Below, in pieces: positions 29,763 to 39,557 of a DNA stretch of 64,000 nt. The position numbers and the translations under genes were made by a program. Below the pieces are notes generated by a model. It searched no databases and was not told where the DNA came from. It saw only the letters and a program-made list of their open reading frames with translations. The stretch comes from Acidobacteriota bacterium (GTDB lineage: Bacteria > Acidobacteriota > Terriglobia > Acidiferrales > UBA7541). The stretch covers positions 1 through 64,000 of the forward strand of contig JABCZG010000009.1 of NCBI GenBank assembly GCA_013289835.1, written 5' to 3'. Each line of letters starts with the position of its first letter. Within the stretch, counting starts at the first letter, position 1.

Positions 29763-32393
29763 TTACGCCACCACGAGATTCAGCAACTTATCCGGCACGA
29801 AAATGCGCTTCACGATCCGCTTCCCCGCCAGATGGTGCGCGATGCCCGGATCGACTTGGGCCATCTTTACGATTTCATCTTCAGCGGTTCCCGCAGGGAC
29901 CTTTATCTTGCCGCGCACCCGTCCGTTGACCTGTACGACGATTTCAACTTCCTCATCGCGCGCCAGGTCCTCACGGAACGCCGGCCATGCCACAGTCCAC
30001 AGTCCGTCTTTGTGCCCCAGCATCTCCCAAAGTTCTTCCGCCAGATGCGGCGTCATCGGCGCCAGCATCAGCGTCACCAACTCCAGCACTTCCTTGCGCA
30101 CTTCCGGACGCACGCCGTCTTCCAGAGGCTCCTGCGCATAAATCGCGTTGGTCAGCTCCATGATCAGCGCAATCGCCGAGTTGAAATGCCAGCGCGTCTC
30201 AAAATCCTGCGTCACGCGCCGCAGAGTCTGATGCACCTTGCGCAGCAGCGTCTTTTCTTTCGCCGTCGCTCCGACCGACACCGGTGCGGGTGCCCCACGC
30301 TCGATTTTTGAGGGTGGGTCTTCGATCTTTCCAACTCTACCCTTCACACCGCGCACCGCCTCTGCATGCCTCTCAATCAACCGGTATACGCGGTTCAGAA
30401 ATCTCCACGAACCCTCAATACTCTCCTCACTCCACTCCAAATCTTTTTCCGGCGGCGCCGCGAACAACGTGTACAGCCGCCCCGTATCCGCGCCATACTT
30501 TTGCGCCATGTCTTCCGCGCCAACGACATTGCCGCGGGATTTAGACATGGTCACGCCGCCCTTTTGCACCATGCCCTGCGTAAAGAGGCGCGCCGCCGGC
30601 TCATTGTGCGTTATCAGCCCCATGTCGCGCATCACCTTGCACCAGAACCGCGAATAGAGCAGATGCAAAATGGCGTGCGTAATGCCGCCGATATACTGAT
30701 CGATCGGAAACCAGTACGCGGCCTTCGCCGAATCGAAAGGCGCTTTGTCATTATGTGGATCGGTGTAACGGTAGAAATACCACGATGAATCGACGAACGT
30801 GTCCATCGTATCCGTCTCGCGCCGCGCCGGTCCGCCGCATTTCGGGCAAGTCGTGTTCACAAACTCCGGCGTGGCGGCCAGTGGCGACTCGCCTTCGCCA
30901 GTGAGTTTCGGATTCGGCGGCAGCACGACCGGCAAATCCTTGTCCGGCACGGGCACCAGCCCATCCTTCGCGCAATAAACAACGGGAATCGGCGTGCCCC
31001 AATATCTCTGCCGCGAAATCCCCCAGTCTCGCAAGCGGTAAATCGTCTCCGCGCGGCCGAATCCCTTCTGCTCGGCGAACGCTGCCATCTTGGCAATGGC
31101 GTCTTCCGTTTTAAGCCCTGAAAACGGCCCTGAATTCACGCTGATCCCGTACTCAGTAAATGCAGCTTCGATCGGGTGCGCGGGTGCCCCACCCTCGGTT
31201 TTTGAGGGTGGGGCCTGGGTTTCAGGCACCACCACCACCGGCTTCGGCAACCCGTATTTGGCTGCAAACTCAGAATCGCGCTCATCATGCGCCGGAACCG
31301 CCATGATCGCGCCCGTGCCGTATTCCATCAGCACGAAATTCCCGACCCAAATGGGAATCTTCTCCTCGCTGAACGGATTGGTGGCGTATCGCCCGGTGAA
31401 GAAGCCTTCCTTCTCCATCGTTGCCAAGTCTTCGGTCTTCACCGAAGTCTGCCGCATCTTGGCGAGCTGGGGCTCGGCCTCCGCACGCTCTGGCGAACCC
31501 TCCAATAGTTTCGAAACCAGCGGATGTGTTGGCGCAAGGATCAGCGCCGTCGCCCCATAGATCGTGTCAATGCGCGTCGTGAAAATCTCGATCGGCTCCA
31601 CGCCTGCGATGTCCGCGACCGCAAATTTCACCTTCGCGCCCTGCGACTTCCCGATCCAATTCTTCTGCATCAGGATGACGCGCTCCGGCCAGCCTCCTTC
31701 CAGTTCCTTCAAATCATCCAGCAACTGCTCTGCGTACGCCGTCGTCTTCAGGAACCACTGCTCGATCTCGCGCGTCTCCACCAGCGTATCTTCGTGCCGC
31801 CAGCAGTACCCGCCGTTGATGACTTGCTCGTTCGCCAGCACGGTGCAACATTTCGGACACCAATTCACGCGGCTTTTCTTGCGGTACGCCAGCCCGCGCT
31901 CCAGCATGCGCAGAAAAAACCACTGGTTCCACCGGTAGTATTCCGGATCGCAGGTCCAAATCTCCCGCCGCCAGTCGTAGCTGAACCCGAATCGCCGCAG
32001 GACGCGCTGAAATTCCCCAACGTTTCGGTTGGTCCACTCTCGTGGATGAGTTTTGTTTTTGATGGCCGCGTTTTCCGCAGGCAGGCCGAAAGCGTCCCAT
32101 CCCATGGGGTGCAGCACGTTGAATCCGCGCATGCGCTTCATGCGTGCCACCACGTCTCCAATGGTGTAGTTGCGCATGTGCCCCATGTGCATGGTGCCGC
32201 TCGGGTACGGCAACATTTCCAGAATGTAGTATTTTGACTTTGAAGGATCGGCTTCCGATTCGAATACGCGCGCGTCCGCCCAGCGCTTCTGCCACTTCAG
32301 TTCAATCTTCTGCGGATCGTACCCCGACCCCGTCCCCGCCGCGCCGCCCGACGCGCCCTGTTGCGGGTTCCCCGATGTAGTCTGCTCCGCCAC
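29763..32393 (-). CDS. leuS: Leucyl-tRNA synthetase
   Basis: [36 protein letters not shown] (KMSKS). Confidence 0.97.
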   Translation of the reverse strand: MAEQTTSGNPQQGASGGAAGTGSGYDPQKIELKWQKRWADARVFESEADPSKSKYYILEMLPYPSGTMHMGHMRNYTIGDVVARMKRMRGFNVLHPMGWDAFGLPAENAAIKNKTHPREWTNRNVGEFQRVLRRFGFSYDWRREIWTCDPEYYRWNQWFFLRMLERGLAYRKKSRVNWCPKCCTVLANEQVINGGYCWRHEDTLVETREIEQWFLKTTAYAEQLLDDLKELEGGWPERVILMQKNWIGKSQGAKVKFAVADIAGVEPIEIFTTRIDTIYGATALILAPTHPLVSKLLEGSPERAEAEPQLAKMRQTSVKTEDLATMEKEGFFTGRYATNPFSEEKIPIWVGNFVLMEYGTGAIMAVPAHDERDSEFAAKYGLPKPVVVVPETQAPPSKTEGGAPAHPIEAAFTEYGISVNSGPFSGLKTEDAIAKMAAFAEQKGFGRAETIYRLRDWGISRQRYWGTPIPVVYCAKDGLVPVPDKDLPVVLPPNPKLTGEGESPLAATPEFVNTTCPKCGGPARRETDTMDTFVDSSWYFYRYTDPHNDKAPFDSAKAAYWFPIDQYIGGITHAILHLLYSRFWCKVMRDMGLITHNEPAARLFTQGMVQKGGVTMSKSRGNVVGAEDMAQKYGADTGRLYTLFAAPPEKDLEWSEESIEGSWRFLNRVYRLIERHAEAVRGVKGRVGKIEDPPSKIERGAPAPVSVGATAKEKTLLRKVHQTLRRVTQDFETRWHFNSAIALIMELTNAIYAQEPLEDGVRPEVRKEVLELVTLMLAPMTPHLAEELWEMLGHKDGLWTVAWPAFREDLARDEEVEIVVQVNGRVRGKIKVPAGTAEDEIVKMAQVDPGIAHHLAGKRIVKRIFVPDKLLNLVVA
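30288..30325. repeat. Hairpin repeat copy B inside leuS
   Basis: CGGGTGCCCCACGCTCGATTTTTGAGGGTGGGTCTTCGA, matches copy A at most positions. Confidence 0.85.
31181..31219. repeat. Hairpin repeat copy A inside leuS
   Basis: CGGGTGCCCCACCCTCGGTTTTTGAGGGTGGGGCCTGGG; perfect 11-bp arms GCCCCACCCTC/GAGGGTGGGGC at 31186-31214. Confidence 0.9.
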
Positions 32394-32399
32394 TCCGCC

Positions 32400-33605
32400 C
32401 TATCCCCTCTTCTTCTTTGTCCTGCTCTTTCCCGCGCTGCTAGATTTCTTCCTCGCTTTTACGACCTTCTTCTTCTGCGAACTCTGTGTCTCTGCGTTAA
32501 GTGACTTTTTCTTTCGCGTTTTTGCCTGAACAGAAATCCGTTTCTGCAATGCCGCGGTAAGCATGGAGAACCCCTTCTCCGCCTCCGGAGCTTTCTCCTT
32601 CAACCCCGCCAATTCCCAAAGCGCCGCCACGTTTCTCCGGTCGTCTCCCGGCTCATCAATCGGCGTCTCCAAAATAAACGCCCGCCCCACCAAACCCTCC
32701 GGCGGCATTGTCCCCAACCGCGGATGGCGCAAAATCCTCTGAAACGCCTCCGCCCCAATCTTTCCCTTCCCAATGCTTTCATGCCGGTCCACGCGCCCGC
32801 CCAGCGGAATCTTCGAATCGTTCACATGCAACACCGGCACGCGATCCAAACCAATACTGCCGTCCACTTGGCCAAGCGTCGCAGCCAGCCCGGCTTCCGT
32901 CTTGATGTCGTAGCCCGCCGCAAATAGATGCGCCGTATCCAGGCAAGCGCCCACCGGCAAGCTCGAAAGCCCTTGCAGAATTTCCGCCACCTCTTCCAGC
33001 CGCGAACCCATCGCTGTTCCCATTCCCGCCGTGTTCTCGATCAAGATCTCCAGTCCACCGAGCTGCGAACGCTTCGCCGCCTGCTTCACCGATTCAATGA
33101 TCGTCGCCACCGCCTGCGACGCAGTCGCCTCGCCGCGCGCGCCCGGATGGACCACCAGAAAATCCGCGCCCAGCGCCATCGCGCGCACCACTTCATCGTG
33201 GAACGCTTGGATCGAGCGCGTCTGCAACATCCGCTGCTCCGACGCTAGGTTGATCAGATAATTTGCGTGAATGACCAGCGGCCCAAGGTTCAGCTCTTCC
33301 CGCCGCGCGCGAAACGCCTGCGCGTCCACCTCGGCAATGCGCGCCGACCCGCCGCCCTGCCACGTCCGTGGACTCGCCGAAAAAATCTGCAGCGCGTTGC
33401 AGCCCAGCTTCCGCGCCGCCTCCAGCGCATTCAGATAGCTCCCAACGATGGACGTGTGAATCCCAATGCGCGCGCTCCCATCCATCCACGAGGGAGGCAG
33501 CGGTTCCGGCTCCGGTTCCGGCCGGTATTCGTCTTCCGGATCGAACTCCGACATCTTGGTAAGAGCCGGCGTTGGCACGCCTGCCACGAAATTTTCATCC
33601 GTCAT
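32400..33605 (-). CDS. nfo: Deoxyribonuclease IV (AP endonuclease family 2) with long basic C-terminal tail
   Basis: RIGIHTSIVGSYLNALEAARKLGCNALQIFSASPRTW...CLDTAHLFAAGYD; tail KTRKKKSLNAETQSSQKKKVVKARKKSSSAGKSRTKKKRG. Confidence 0.92.
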   Translation of the reverse strand: MTDENFVAGVPTPALTKMSEFDPEDEYRPEPEPEPLPPSWMDGSARIGIHTSIVGSYLNALEAARKLGCNALQIFSASPRTWQGGGSARIAEVDAQAFRARREELNLGPLVIHANYLINLASEQRMLQTRSIQAFHDEVVRAMALGADFLVVHPGARGEATASQAVATIIESVKQAAKRSQLGGLEILIENTAGMGTAMGSRLEEVAEILQGLSSLPVGACLDTAHLFAAGYDIKTEAGLAATLGQVDGSIGLDRVPVLHVNDSKIPLGGRVDRHESIGKGKIGAEAFQRILRHPRLGTMPPEGLVGRAFILETPIDEPGDDRRNVAALWELAGLKEKAPEAEKGFSMLTAALQKRISVQAKTRKKKSLNAETQSSQKKKVVKARKKSSSAGKSRTKKKRG

Positions 33606-33712
33606 AAACTATCCATTCTACCACACGCGCCAAATCGCTCGCGCCGCGCCCATTTTCGCCCAGTAGCGGGGCGGCGCCGGCCAAATCCCTTCCCTGCCCC
33701 AAGAAAATATGC

Positions 33713-33747
33713 TTGACACTTTATCTCTACCTATGTAGAGTTAACGA
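33713..33747 (+). promoter_or_regulatory. Promoter with overlapping PadR-type operator
   Basis: TTGACA (33713-33718), 17-bp spacer, TAGAGT (33736-33741); inverted repeat CTCTAC-ctat-GTAGAG at 33725-33740; ATG at 33748. Confidence 0.6.
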
Positions 33748-34059
33748 ATGGGTCTTCGACTTCGTCTCTCCCGCCAAACCCTCGACATTCTTGAGGCCCT
33801 CCTCGCTCGTCCGAGCCAATGGCATTACGGCTACGCCATTTCTCGTCAGACCAGCATCCCTTCCGGCACGCTTTATCCTGTTCTCATGCGCCTCGATAAG
33901 TCCGGCTGGCTCGAAACTCGCTGGGAGGAGACCCCGACCCCCGGCCGCCCGCCACGCCATCTCTATCGCCTGACCGGCAACGGCCGCGAATGGGCCCGCG
34001 AAGAATTGCGCGCGGCTCGCCAGAGAGAATTTTGGAAGCCTGCAGTGAGCGAGGCTTGA
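33748..34059 (+). CDS. PadR-family transcriptional regulator
   Basis: TLDILEALLARPSQWHYGYAISRQTSIPSGTLYPVLMRLDKSGWLETRWEE. Confidence 0.9.
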   Translation: MGLRLRLSRQTLDILEALLARPSQWHYGYAISRQTSIPSGTLYPVLMRLDKSGWLETRWEETPTPGRPPRHLYRLTGNGREWAREELRAARQREFWKPAVSEA

Positions 34060-34061
34060 CC

Positions 34062-35729
34062 ATGTCTCCCTCACAACCGTTTCCACGCCGTCTTGCTCAT
34101 TCCGCCCTCAAACTCGCACTTCGCTTTTGGCCCGAGGAATCACTTGAGTGGGGCCAAGCTCTCGCTGCCGAACTGGATGAAATCGAAAAGCCGCTCGTCG
34201 TTCTGACGTGGGCCTTTGGAGGACTGATGCTCTTCACCCGCGCCTCTGTCGCTCACCTATGGAGCTGGCTTAAACTTCCCGCGGGCGCGCGCCTATCCAC
34301 GACTTCCCTGCCCCTGGGAACCACTCCACCCATCCTTCCCAAGCGCTCCCGTCTCTTCACCGCCATGGTCCTGATCGTCACCGCGGCCGTGCTCGTTCTC
34401 CCCCAAAGCCGTGAAGCCATTTCCACTGTGCGCGAGAGCTGGACTGGCTACCAGGCATCCTCATCCGACCTCCGCACTCTGGAAAAGCTCGCTGCCAGGG
34501 CGGAGAAGCAAAAAGACGCCCGCACTCTCGCCTTCGTCGCCTTGAACCTCCCCGATCGCGAACGCGCCATTATTCTGGCAGACCGCGCCGTGGCTCTCGA
34601 TCCCACTCTCGCGTGGATCTATGCCTCCCGCGTAGACTCGCGGAATTTCTCGCAACTCACGAAAGAACGAGTCGCGCGTTTATTGACCTCGGACCCCAAC
34701 AATGCCTTCGCGCAGCTCATCGCAGTCCAGTCCGTCTACGTTCCCCGTTACACGGCTCTCCTTTCCCGCCATACACCGACGGATCGAGAAACGGAGGCAG
34801 CCGTTACCGGCGATCCCGACTGGGCCGCTCGCATGGTCCTCGCCTTTCGCGCACCTAGGTATGACAGCTATTTCGACCGTAACTGGCGCTTGACTCAGGA
34901 GGTATGGAATCACGAGCCCTCCTTCTCGGCGCCACTCATAGTTGGTAGCCTCTGGATCCACTCCTTTCCCGACATTCTCTCCATCAAAACGTATTCCAAT
35001 CGATTGATGCGCAGCGCTCAGGAAGCTTCCTCCGCAGGGGATGCACAGCGCGCCCAATCCTTGATTTTTCAGGTGGATGCGTTCGGACGCTTGATGACGG
35101 ACCAAGGGGAGAGAGATTTCGAGCGTCTCTACGGACTACACCTGTCCGAGCAGGCTACGAAAGCACTTCAAGATCTTTACTTGCGGACTGGCGACTCGAA
35201 ACAAGCTGTGACGGCGGCCAATCGCCTGCAGCAAATCGAGACTCAGAGCAATACTCTCGTTCATTCGTTCCGCGATGCTAAGCCGTCACTAACTCGCGCG
35301 CTGGAGCGAAAAGCCTTTCTCGTTCAGTTCTCCGCGGTGTTTGCCGTTCTCTTGGCTCTCGCAACAGTCTTTGGCCTTCTGGCATTGGAGCTACGGCGCG
35401 AAAGATCTTCCAAACGATTCCCGCGTTTGGGTCAAGCAATCTGTCTCGCCGTAGACTGGGCTCCCATCGCACTACTCGCTTCATTCATCGCTTTGCTGTG
35501 GGCGTTTCAACCCTTCGCGAATATCCTCCGCTCAGCCCGTAGTGTTGAATCGGCATCCGCGGCTTGGCACACCATGCATTTTCAAGGTTTGTTCCTTCTT
35601 TCCAACATCCTCGACCCTTTATTCGATCCCATGACGGCCTACAATTTCTGGCTTTCGTTTCTCTGCGCCCTCGTCGCCTTGGCCCTCTTCCTGATCGCCC
35701 GCGGCTTCCTGCGACACAAACAGGCCTAA
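34062..35729 (+). CDS. Hypothetical membrane protein, PadR partner
   Basis: 556 codons with several TM segments; start 3 nt after the PadR stop. Confidence 0.75.
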   Translation: MSPSQPFPRRLAHSALKLALRFWPEESLEWGQALAAELDEIEKPLVVLTWAFGGLMLFTRASVAHLWSWLKLPAGARLSTTSLPLGTTPPILPKRSRLFTAMVLIVTAAVLVLPQSREAISTVRESWTGYQASSSDLRTLEKLAARAEKQKDARTLAFVALNLPDRERAIILADRAVALDPTLAWIYASRVDSRNFSQLTKERVARLLTSDPNNAFAQLIAVQSVYVPRYTALLSRHTPTDRETEAAVTGDPDWAARMVLAFRAPRYDSYFDRNWRLTQEVWNHEPSFSAPLIVGSLWIHSFPDILSIKTYSNRLMRSAQEASSAGDAQRAQSLIFQVDAFGRLMTDQGERDFERLYGLHLSEQATKALQDLYLRTGDSKQAVTAANRLQQIETQSNTLVHSFRDAKPSLTRALERKAFLVQFSAVFAVLLALATVFGLLALELRRERSSKRFPRLGQAICLAVDWAPIALLASFIALLWAFQPFANILRSARSVESASAAWHTMHFQGLFLLSNILDPLFDPMTAYNFWLSFLCALVALALFLIARGFLRHKQA

Positions 35730-35768
35730 ATTCGCCCCGAGCAGCGACCATCCTAGAGATCTCTCTGG

Positions 35769-36728
35769 TCACGACTCACCAACCACTCCACAACCTAGCC
35801 GCTGCGCACAATCCCGAAGGAGTTCCCGTTCCCAAGCCGGCCGCTTGGGGCTTTTCGGGTGGGGCAATTCCGTCGGAATCCGTTCAGTCAGGTGCAAGAA
35901 CACGGCTGCGGAGTGCTTATAGGCAGGGACTGGAGCGCGAAACGCTACGTTTCCCAGATATTGCAGCGCGTCTGACAGCGCATAGTAAGCCGGATCACCT
36001 GTTTCCCAGAGCCGGTCGCGCTCCGCGAATTTTTCCGGCGCGAACGTTGCCAGCCCCAGCAGATAATCGGAGCCGTACTCGATCATGTTGATGCCCAAAT
36101 CGTTCCCCGTAAAGATGCGGAACTCCGGCCGCTGTGCGTCGCGCAACTCCAGCCGCCCCAACTCGATCAGCCGGTCCAGCGAGGAATGCTTGATTCCCTT
36201 GATTTCCGGAATGTCGAGCAACCGCCGGAAACTCTCTTCATCGAAAATTTCGCCGTTCGGGGCAAATACCGGCCCCAATTCGAACGCCAGCACCTCCGCG
36301 GAGCCGTGGCAAACTTTCCGATATACCGCGGCTTTCTCCGCCGACGATTTTCCATGCAGCCGGCTCGTCTGAAACAAGATGGGAATTCCGCCGTGCGCAA
36401 CGATGGCATCCATCTGCTTACGGTAAAGTCCAACCACGTCTCCCGTCTGTCCTTCGATGTAGGCGCCCGCTACAAATGGCACATCCTTGCCCAGCGCCTC
36501 GCGCGTCCATCGCAGCACGTCGGCTTTTTGCGCCTCGCTCAAATAATTGACATACCCTGTGTCCATGTTCACGGCATTCATCAGCCCGGCGCGATGCGTC
36601 GCCCGCAGATGCTCCTGAAACGTCGTTACGGCAATTCGGCCGTCCGTTTCGAACGGCAAAAGCGCCGCAGCGATCCCCTGCACCTTGCGGCCAAGTCGTT
36701 GCCGTGCGGCGATGGCTCCGATGTTCAT
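35769..36728 (-). CDS. Dihydrodipicolinate synthase / NAL family protein
   Basis: IAAALLPFETDGRIAVTTFQEHLRATHRAGLMNAVNMDTGYVNYLSEAQ...; start overlaps upstream stop (ATGA). Confidence 0.8.
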   Translation of the reverse strand: MNIGAIAARQRLGRKVQGIAAALLPFETDGRIAVTTFQEHLRATHRAGLMNAVNMDTGYVNYLSEAQKADVLRWTREALGKDVPFVAGAYIEGQTGDVVGLYRKQMDAIVAHGGIPILFQTSRLHGKSSAEKAAVYRKVCHGSAEVLAFELGPVFAPNGEIFDEESFRRLLDIPEIKGIKHSSLDRLIELGRLELRDAQRPEFRIFTGNDLGINMIEYGSDYLLGLATFAPEKFAERDRLWETGDPAYYALSDALQYLGNVAFRAPVPAYKHSAAVFLHLTERIPTELPHPKSPKRPAWERELLRDCAQRLGCGVVGES

Positions 36729-38191
36729 CGCTTCGCCTTTACGATCTTCAACCGTTCCGCCAATTCCGAGTTCTTGTAGTAGCTGTCCAGCGGATAGCAT
36801 CCCGAAGGTAATCCCTTCCGCGGCGCCGTCGTGCAATCGCTAAACGTTCTACAAACGCGCTTGTGCTGAATTTCATTCCCATTCGTCGCATCCCACAAGA
36901 TTTCCGGGTAGGTCAAGATCATTCTCCCCAGCCCGACGGTGTCCACCCAATCCTCGCGCACCGCAGCCTGCGCCACGTGCGGCAGAAAATCCTGCAAATA
37001 ACTGTACGCCGATCCCACGACGATCAAGTTTGGAAAGCGGTGCTTCAATTGGCGCGTCACGTTCATGTGCAGCGCCACGCCAACCAGCGGATCCTCTGGA
37101 GGTTGATACCCGTCCGACGGCGGGTACAGCGCAGGCCTCTGAATATGGGGATTCCAATAGGGACTGCCCCCCGAAATGTTGACGAGCGGGATTTCTAGCT
37201 CCTCGAGCAGGGACAAGAACCGAATCGTCTCGGTCAGATCCACTTCCATGGGCTGCTGTGGATTTACGCCGAATCCCCAGACGTATGGAATCAAGCTGCC
37301 ATGCCGTTCCGGAATTCCCGGCCCCGGCTTTCCATTCGCTGACCGATCCGGGTCCGGACGGAATGGCACCGTGTCAAACGCGGAGAGCCGCACCCCAATC
37401 CGAAGCCCGGGAGCATGCAAACGAACCCCTTTCACAACTTCTCGCAGGAACCGCGTGCGATTCTCGAAGGTGCCGCCATATTTCCCTTCGCGCGTGTGCG
37501 CGCTCAGAAATTCGTGCCCCAGGTAACCGTGGCAATGTTTTATGTCCACGAAGTCGAAGCCCAACTCCTGCACCATTTTTGCCGCGCGATGAAACTTCTC
37601 GATGATCCCGTCAATCTCGCCGTCCGTCAGCAGCGGATAATTGCCAGACAGCCCCAGCTTCCGGTCCAATATAGGATGGTGATAAAGAATGCGCGGCTCA
37701 CGTTTGTCATGGGCGTTCGGCCGTGAATAGCGCCCCGAATGCGTCAACTGCAATCCGATGAACAACCCGTCATTCGAGCCCGTCGTCCGCCGGTGCTCTT
37801 CGATGAGCGTCTTTCGCAGTCCTGCCAATGCCTCCAGCGTGTGTTTCGCAATCAGCAGCTGGCGCGGATTGGCGCGCCCCGCATGCGAAATCGCAACTGC
37901 TTCCCCGCCCCAAATCAGCTTTGCCCCGCTCCGGCCGAATTTCTTCCAGCGTTCGATCGTGTGTTCGCTTGGGTTTCCATCCGAAGTTCCGTCCCATCCT
38001 TCCATCGGATGGACCGCGATCCGGTTTCCAATCTTGATGCCCTGACGCGAAACCGGCTGCCAGAGTGGCGATTCGAATCCACTAAGCAACTCGCTATCAC
38101 ACGGAATCTTCAATCCCAGCGAGCGAACATGTTCCTGGAAGCGCGCAACGTCTTTCACTGCGCCAAGACGAAGAATACGAAGCGCGCTCAT
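36725..38191 (-). CDS. NADH:flavin oxidoreductase, Old Yellow Enzyme family
   Basis: IGNRIAVHPMEGWDGTSDGNPSEHTIERWKKFGRSGAKLIWGGEAVAISHAGRANPRQLLI...FDFVDIKHCHGYLGHEFLS. Confidence 0.9.
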   Translation of the reverse strand: MSALRILRLGAVKDVARFQEHVRSLGLKIPCDSELLSGFESPLWQPVSRQGIKIGNRIAVHPMEGWDGTSDGNPSEHTIERWKKFGRSGAKLIWGGEAVAISHAGRANPRQLLIAKHTLEALAGLRKTLIEEHRRTTGSNDGLFIGLQLTHSGRYSRPNAHDKREPRILYHHPILDRKLGLSGNYPLLTDGEIDGIIEKFHRAAKMVQELGFDFVDIKHCHGYLGHEFLSAHTREGKYGGTFENRTRFLREVVKGVRLHAPGLRIGVRLSAFDTVPFRPDPDRSANGKPGPGIPERHGSLIPYVWGFGVNPQQPMEVDLTETIRFLSLLEELEIPLVNISGGSPYWNPHIQRPALYPPSDGYQPPEDPLVGVALHMNVTRQLKHRFPNLIVVGSAYSYLQDFLPHVAQAAVREDWVDTVGLGRMILTYPEILWDATNGNEIQHKRVCRTFSDCTTAPRKGLPSGCYPLDSYYKNSELAERLKIVKAKR

Positions 38192-39429
38192 GCCGCTTGC
38201 TTTCCTTTCGGCATCGCAGCAATGGCAACGGCGCCCAGGAAAGCCATTCCAATCAACGCGACAAATCCCGCCACGTAACTTCCCGTAGTGTCGCGCAAGT
38301 GCGCAACGAGCCACGGCGCGACCGCTTCCGCGACGCTGCCGGCGGTCAAAATCACGCCAAGCAAGCGCCCCAGAAATTGTGTGCCGAAAATCTCCGCGGT
38401 CATCAGCGGTACGATCATGTAATCCCCGCCCAGCGCAATCCCAAACACCGCCGCGAACGTGTACAAATTCGTTTCCGAGCGCCCCGCCAGCAGCAGCGGA
38501 ATGGCTCCTGCCACCAGCAAATAAATGAGCAGCATCACATATTTCTTTGGGAAGCGATCCGCCAGCCAGCCCATGAGCAAGCGCCCCGCGATGCTGCATG
38601 CCAGCACCAGTGACAAGACGCGCGTGGCCTCATTTTGTGCAATGTGCAGATCCAGGCTCAAGAACAGCTTCAAATTTTGCTGCGTCCCGCTCACTGCCCC
38701 AATCGAAAACATGCTGCCTATGGTTAATAGAAAAAATGGAAGTGTGAGGAACGCGCGCCGAGATTCCGGTAGCTTCGCGGGCGTGCCATTCTCTTTTTGC
38801 TGGGATGCATCTCCCGGCCGCGGCGGGTCTTTCGTAAAAAAAGCCGCCGGGAGAGCAATTGCAACGATTAAAAGCCCCAGCGCCCGCAGCGCCGCTTGCC
38901 ACCCCCAAAGCTGTACGAGTGCGTGTGAAATCCACGGCACCACCGCGCCGCCCAGCCCAATTCCCAGGTACGCGATGCCCATCGCTTTCCCGCGCGACGC
39001 TGTAAACCGCCGCGACAACAGCACCTGGATCGGCAGCGGTCCCCCGCACACGTACCCCAGCGCATTCAGCATGTAGAAAAAATAAAACATTCCCAGCGTG
39101 GATACGCTCCAAAAACCCACCAGCGCGGCCCCCGCCATCACAATTCCCACCATCATCAGTTTGCGTGGCCCGAAGCGATCTACCATCCATCCGGCAATAA
39201 ATCCAAACAGCGGCCCAATCACCAACTTGCTCAAAGCGTTGCCTGAAGTTACTTGTGCCCGCGTCCAGCCAAACTGCTGAACCATAAAATCGTAATAGTA
39301 AGGAAGCCCCCAGAGGGCCATGCCTACGATGCAGAACAGAACCAGAAACGCAGTCGCGACAGCTTGTAGCGACTCTAGGTTCAATTCTGTGTTTGGGCGG
39401 GAGGTCGCGATTTCAGCTCCGTTGCGCAC
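38188..39429 (-). CDS. MFS transporter
   Basis: 12-TM pattern; GPLFGFIAGWMVDRFGPRKLMMVGIV; ATGA overlap with next gene. Confidence 0.9.
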   Translation of the reverse strand: MRNGAEIATSRPNTELNLESLQAVATAFLVLFCIVGMALWGLPYYYDFMVQQFGWTRAQVTSGNALSKLVIGPLFGFIAGWMVDRFGPRKLMMVGIVMAGAALVGFWSVSTLGMFYFFYMLNALGYVCGGPLPIQVLLSRRFTASRGKAMGIAYLGIGLGGAVVPWISHALVQLWGWQAALRALGLLIVAIALPAAFFTKDPPRPGDASQQKENGTPAKLPESRRAFLTLPFFLLTIGSMFSIGAVSGTQQNLKLFLSLDLHIAQNEATRVLSLVLACSIAGRLLMGWLADRFPKKYVMLLIYLLVAGAIPLLLAGRSETNLYTFAAVFGIALGGDYMIVPLMTAEIFGTQFLGRLLGVILTAGSVAEAVAPWLVAHLRDTTGSYVAGFVALIGMAFLGAVAIAAMPKGKQAA

Positions 39430-39557
39430 AAAACCATACTTGCGCCGTTATCTTGCGTCAACCTCCAATTGCGGGTTGCGGTTTTGCTCGATGGCGAACA
39501 AAGGACGTCGCGGTATCGCTGGCAATGCGCGGCCGGGGCAACTAAAATAAGTCGACG

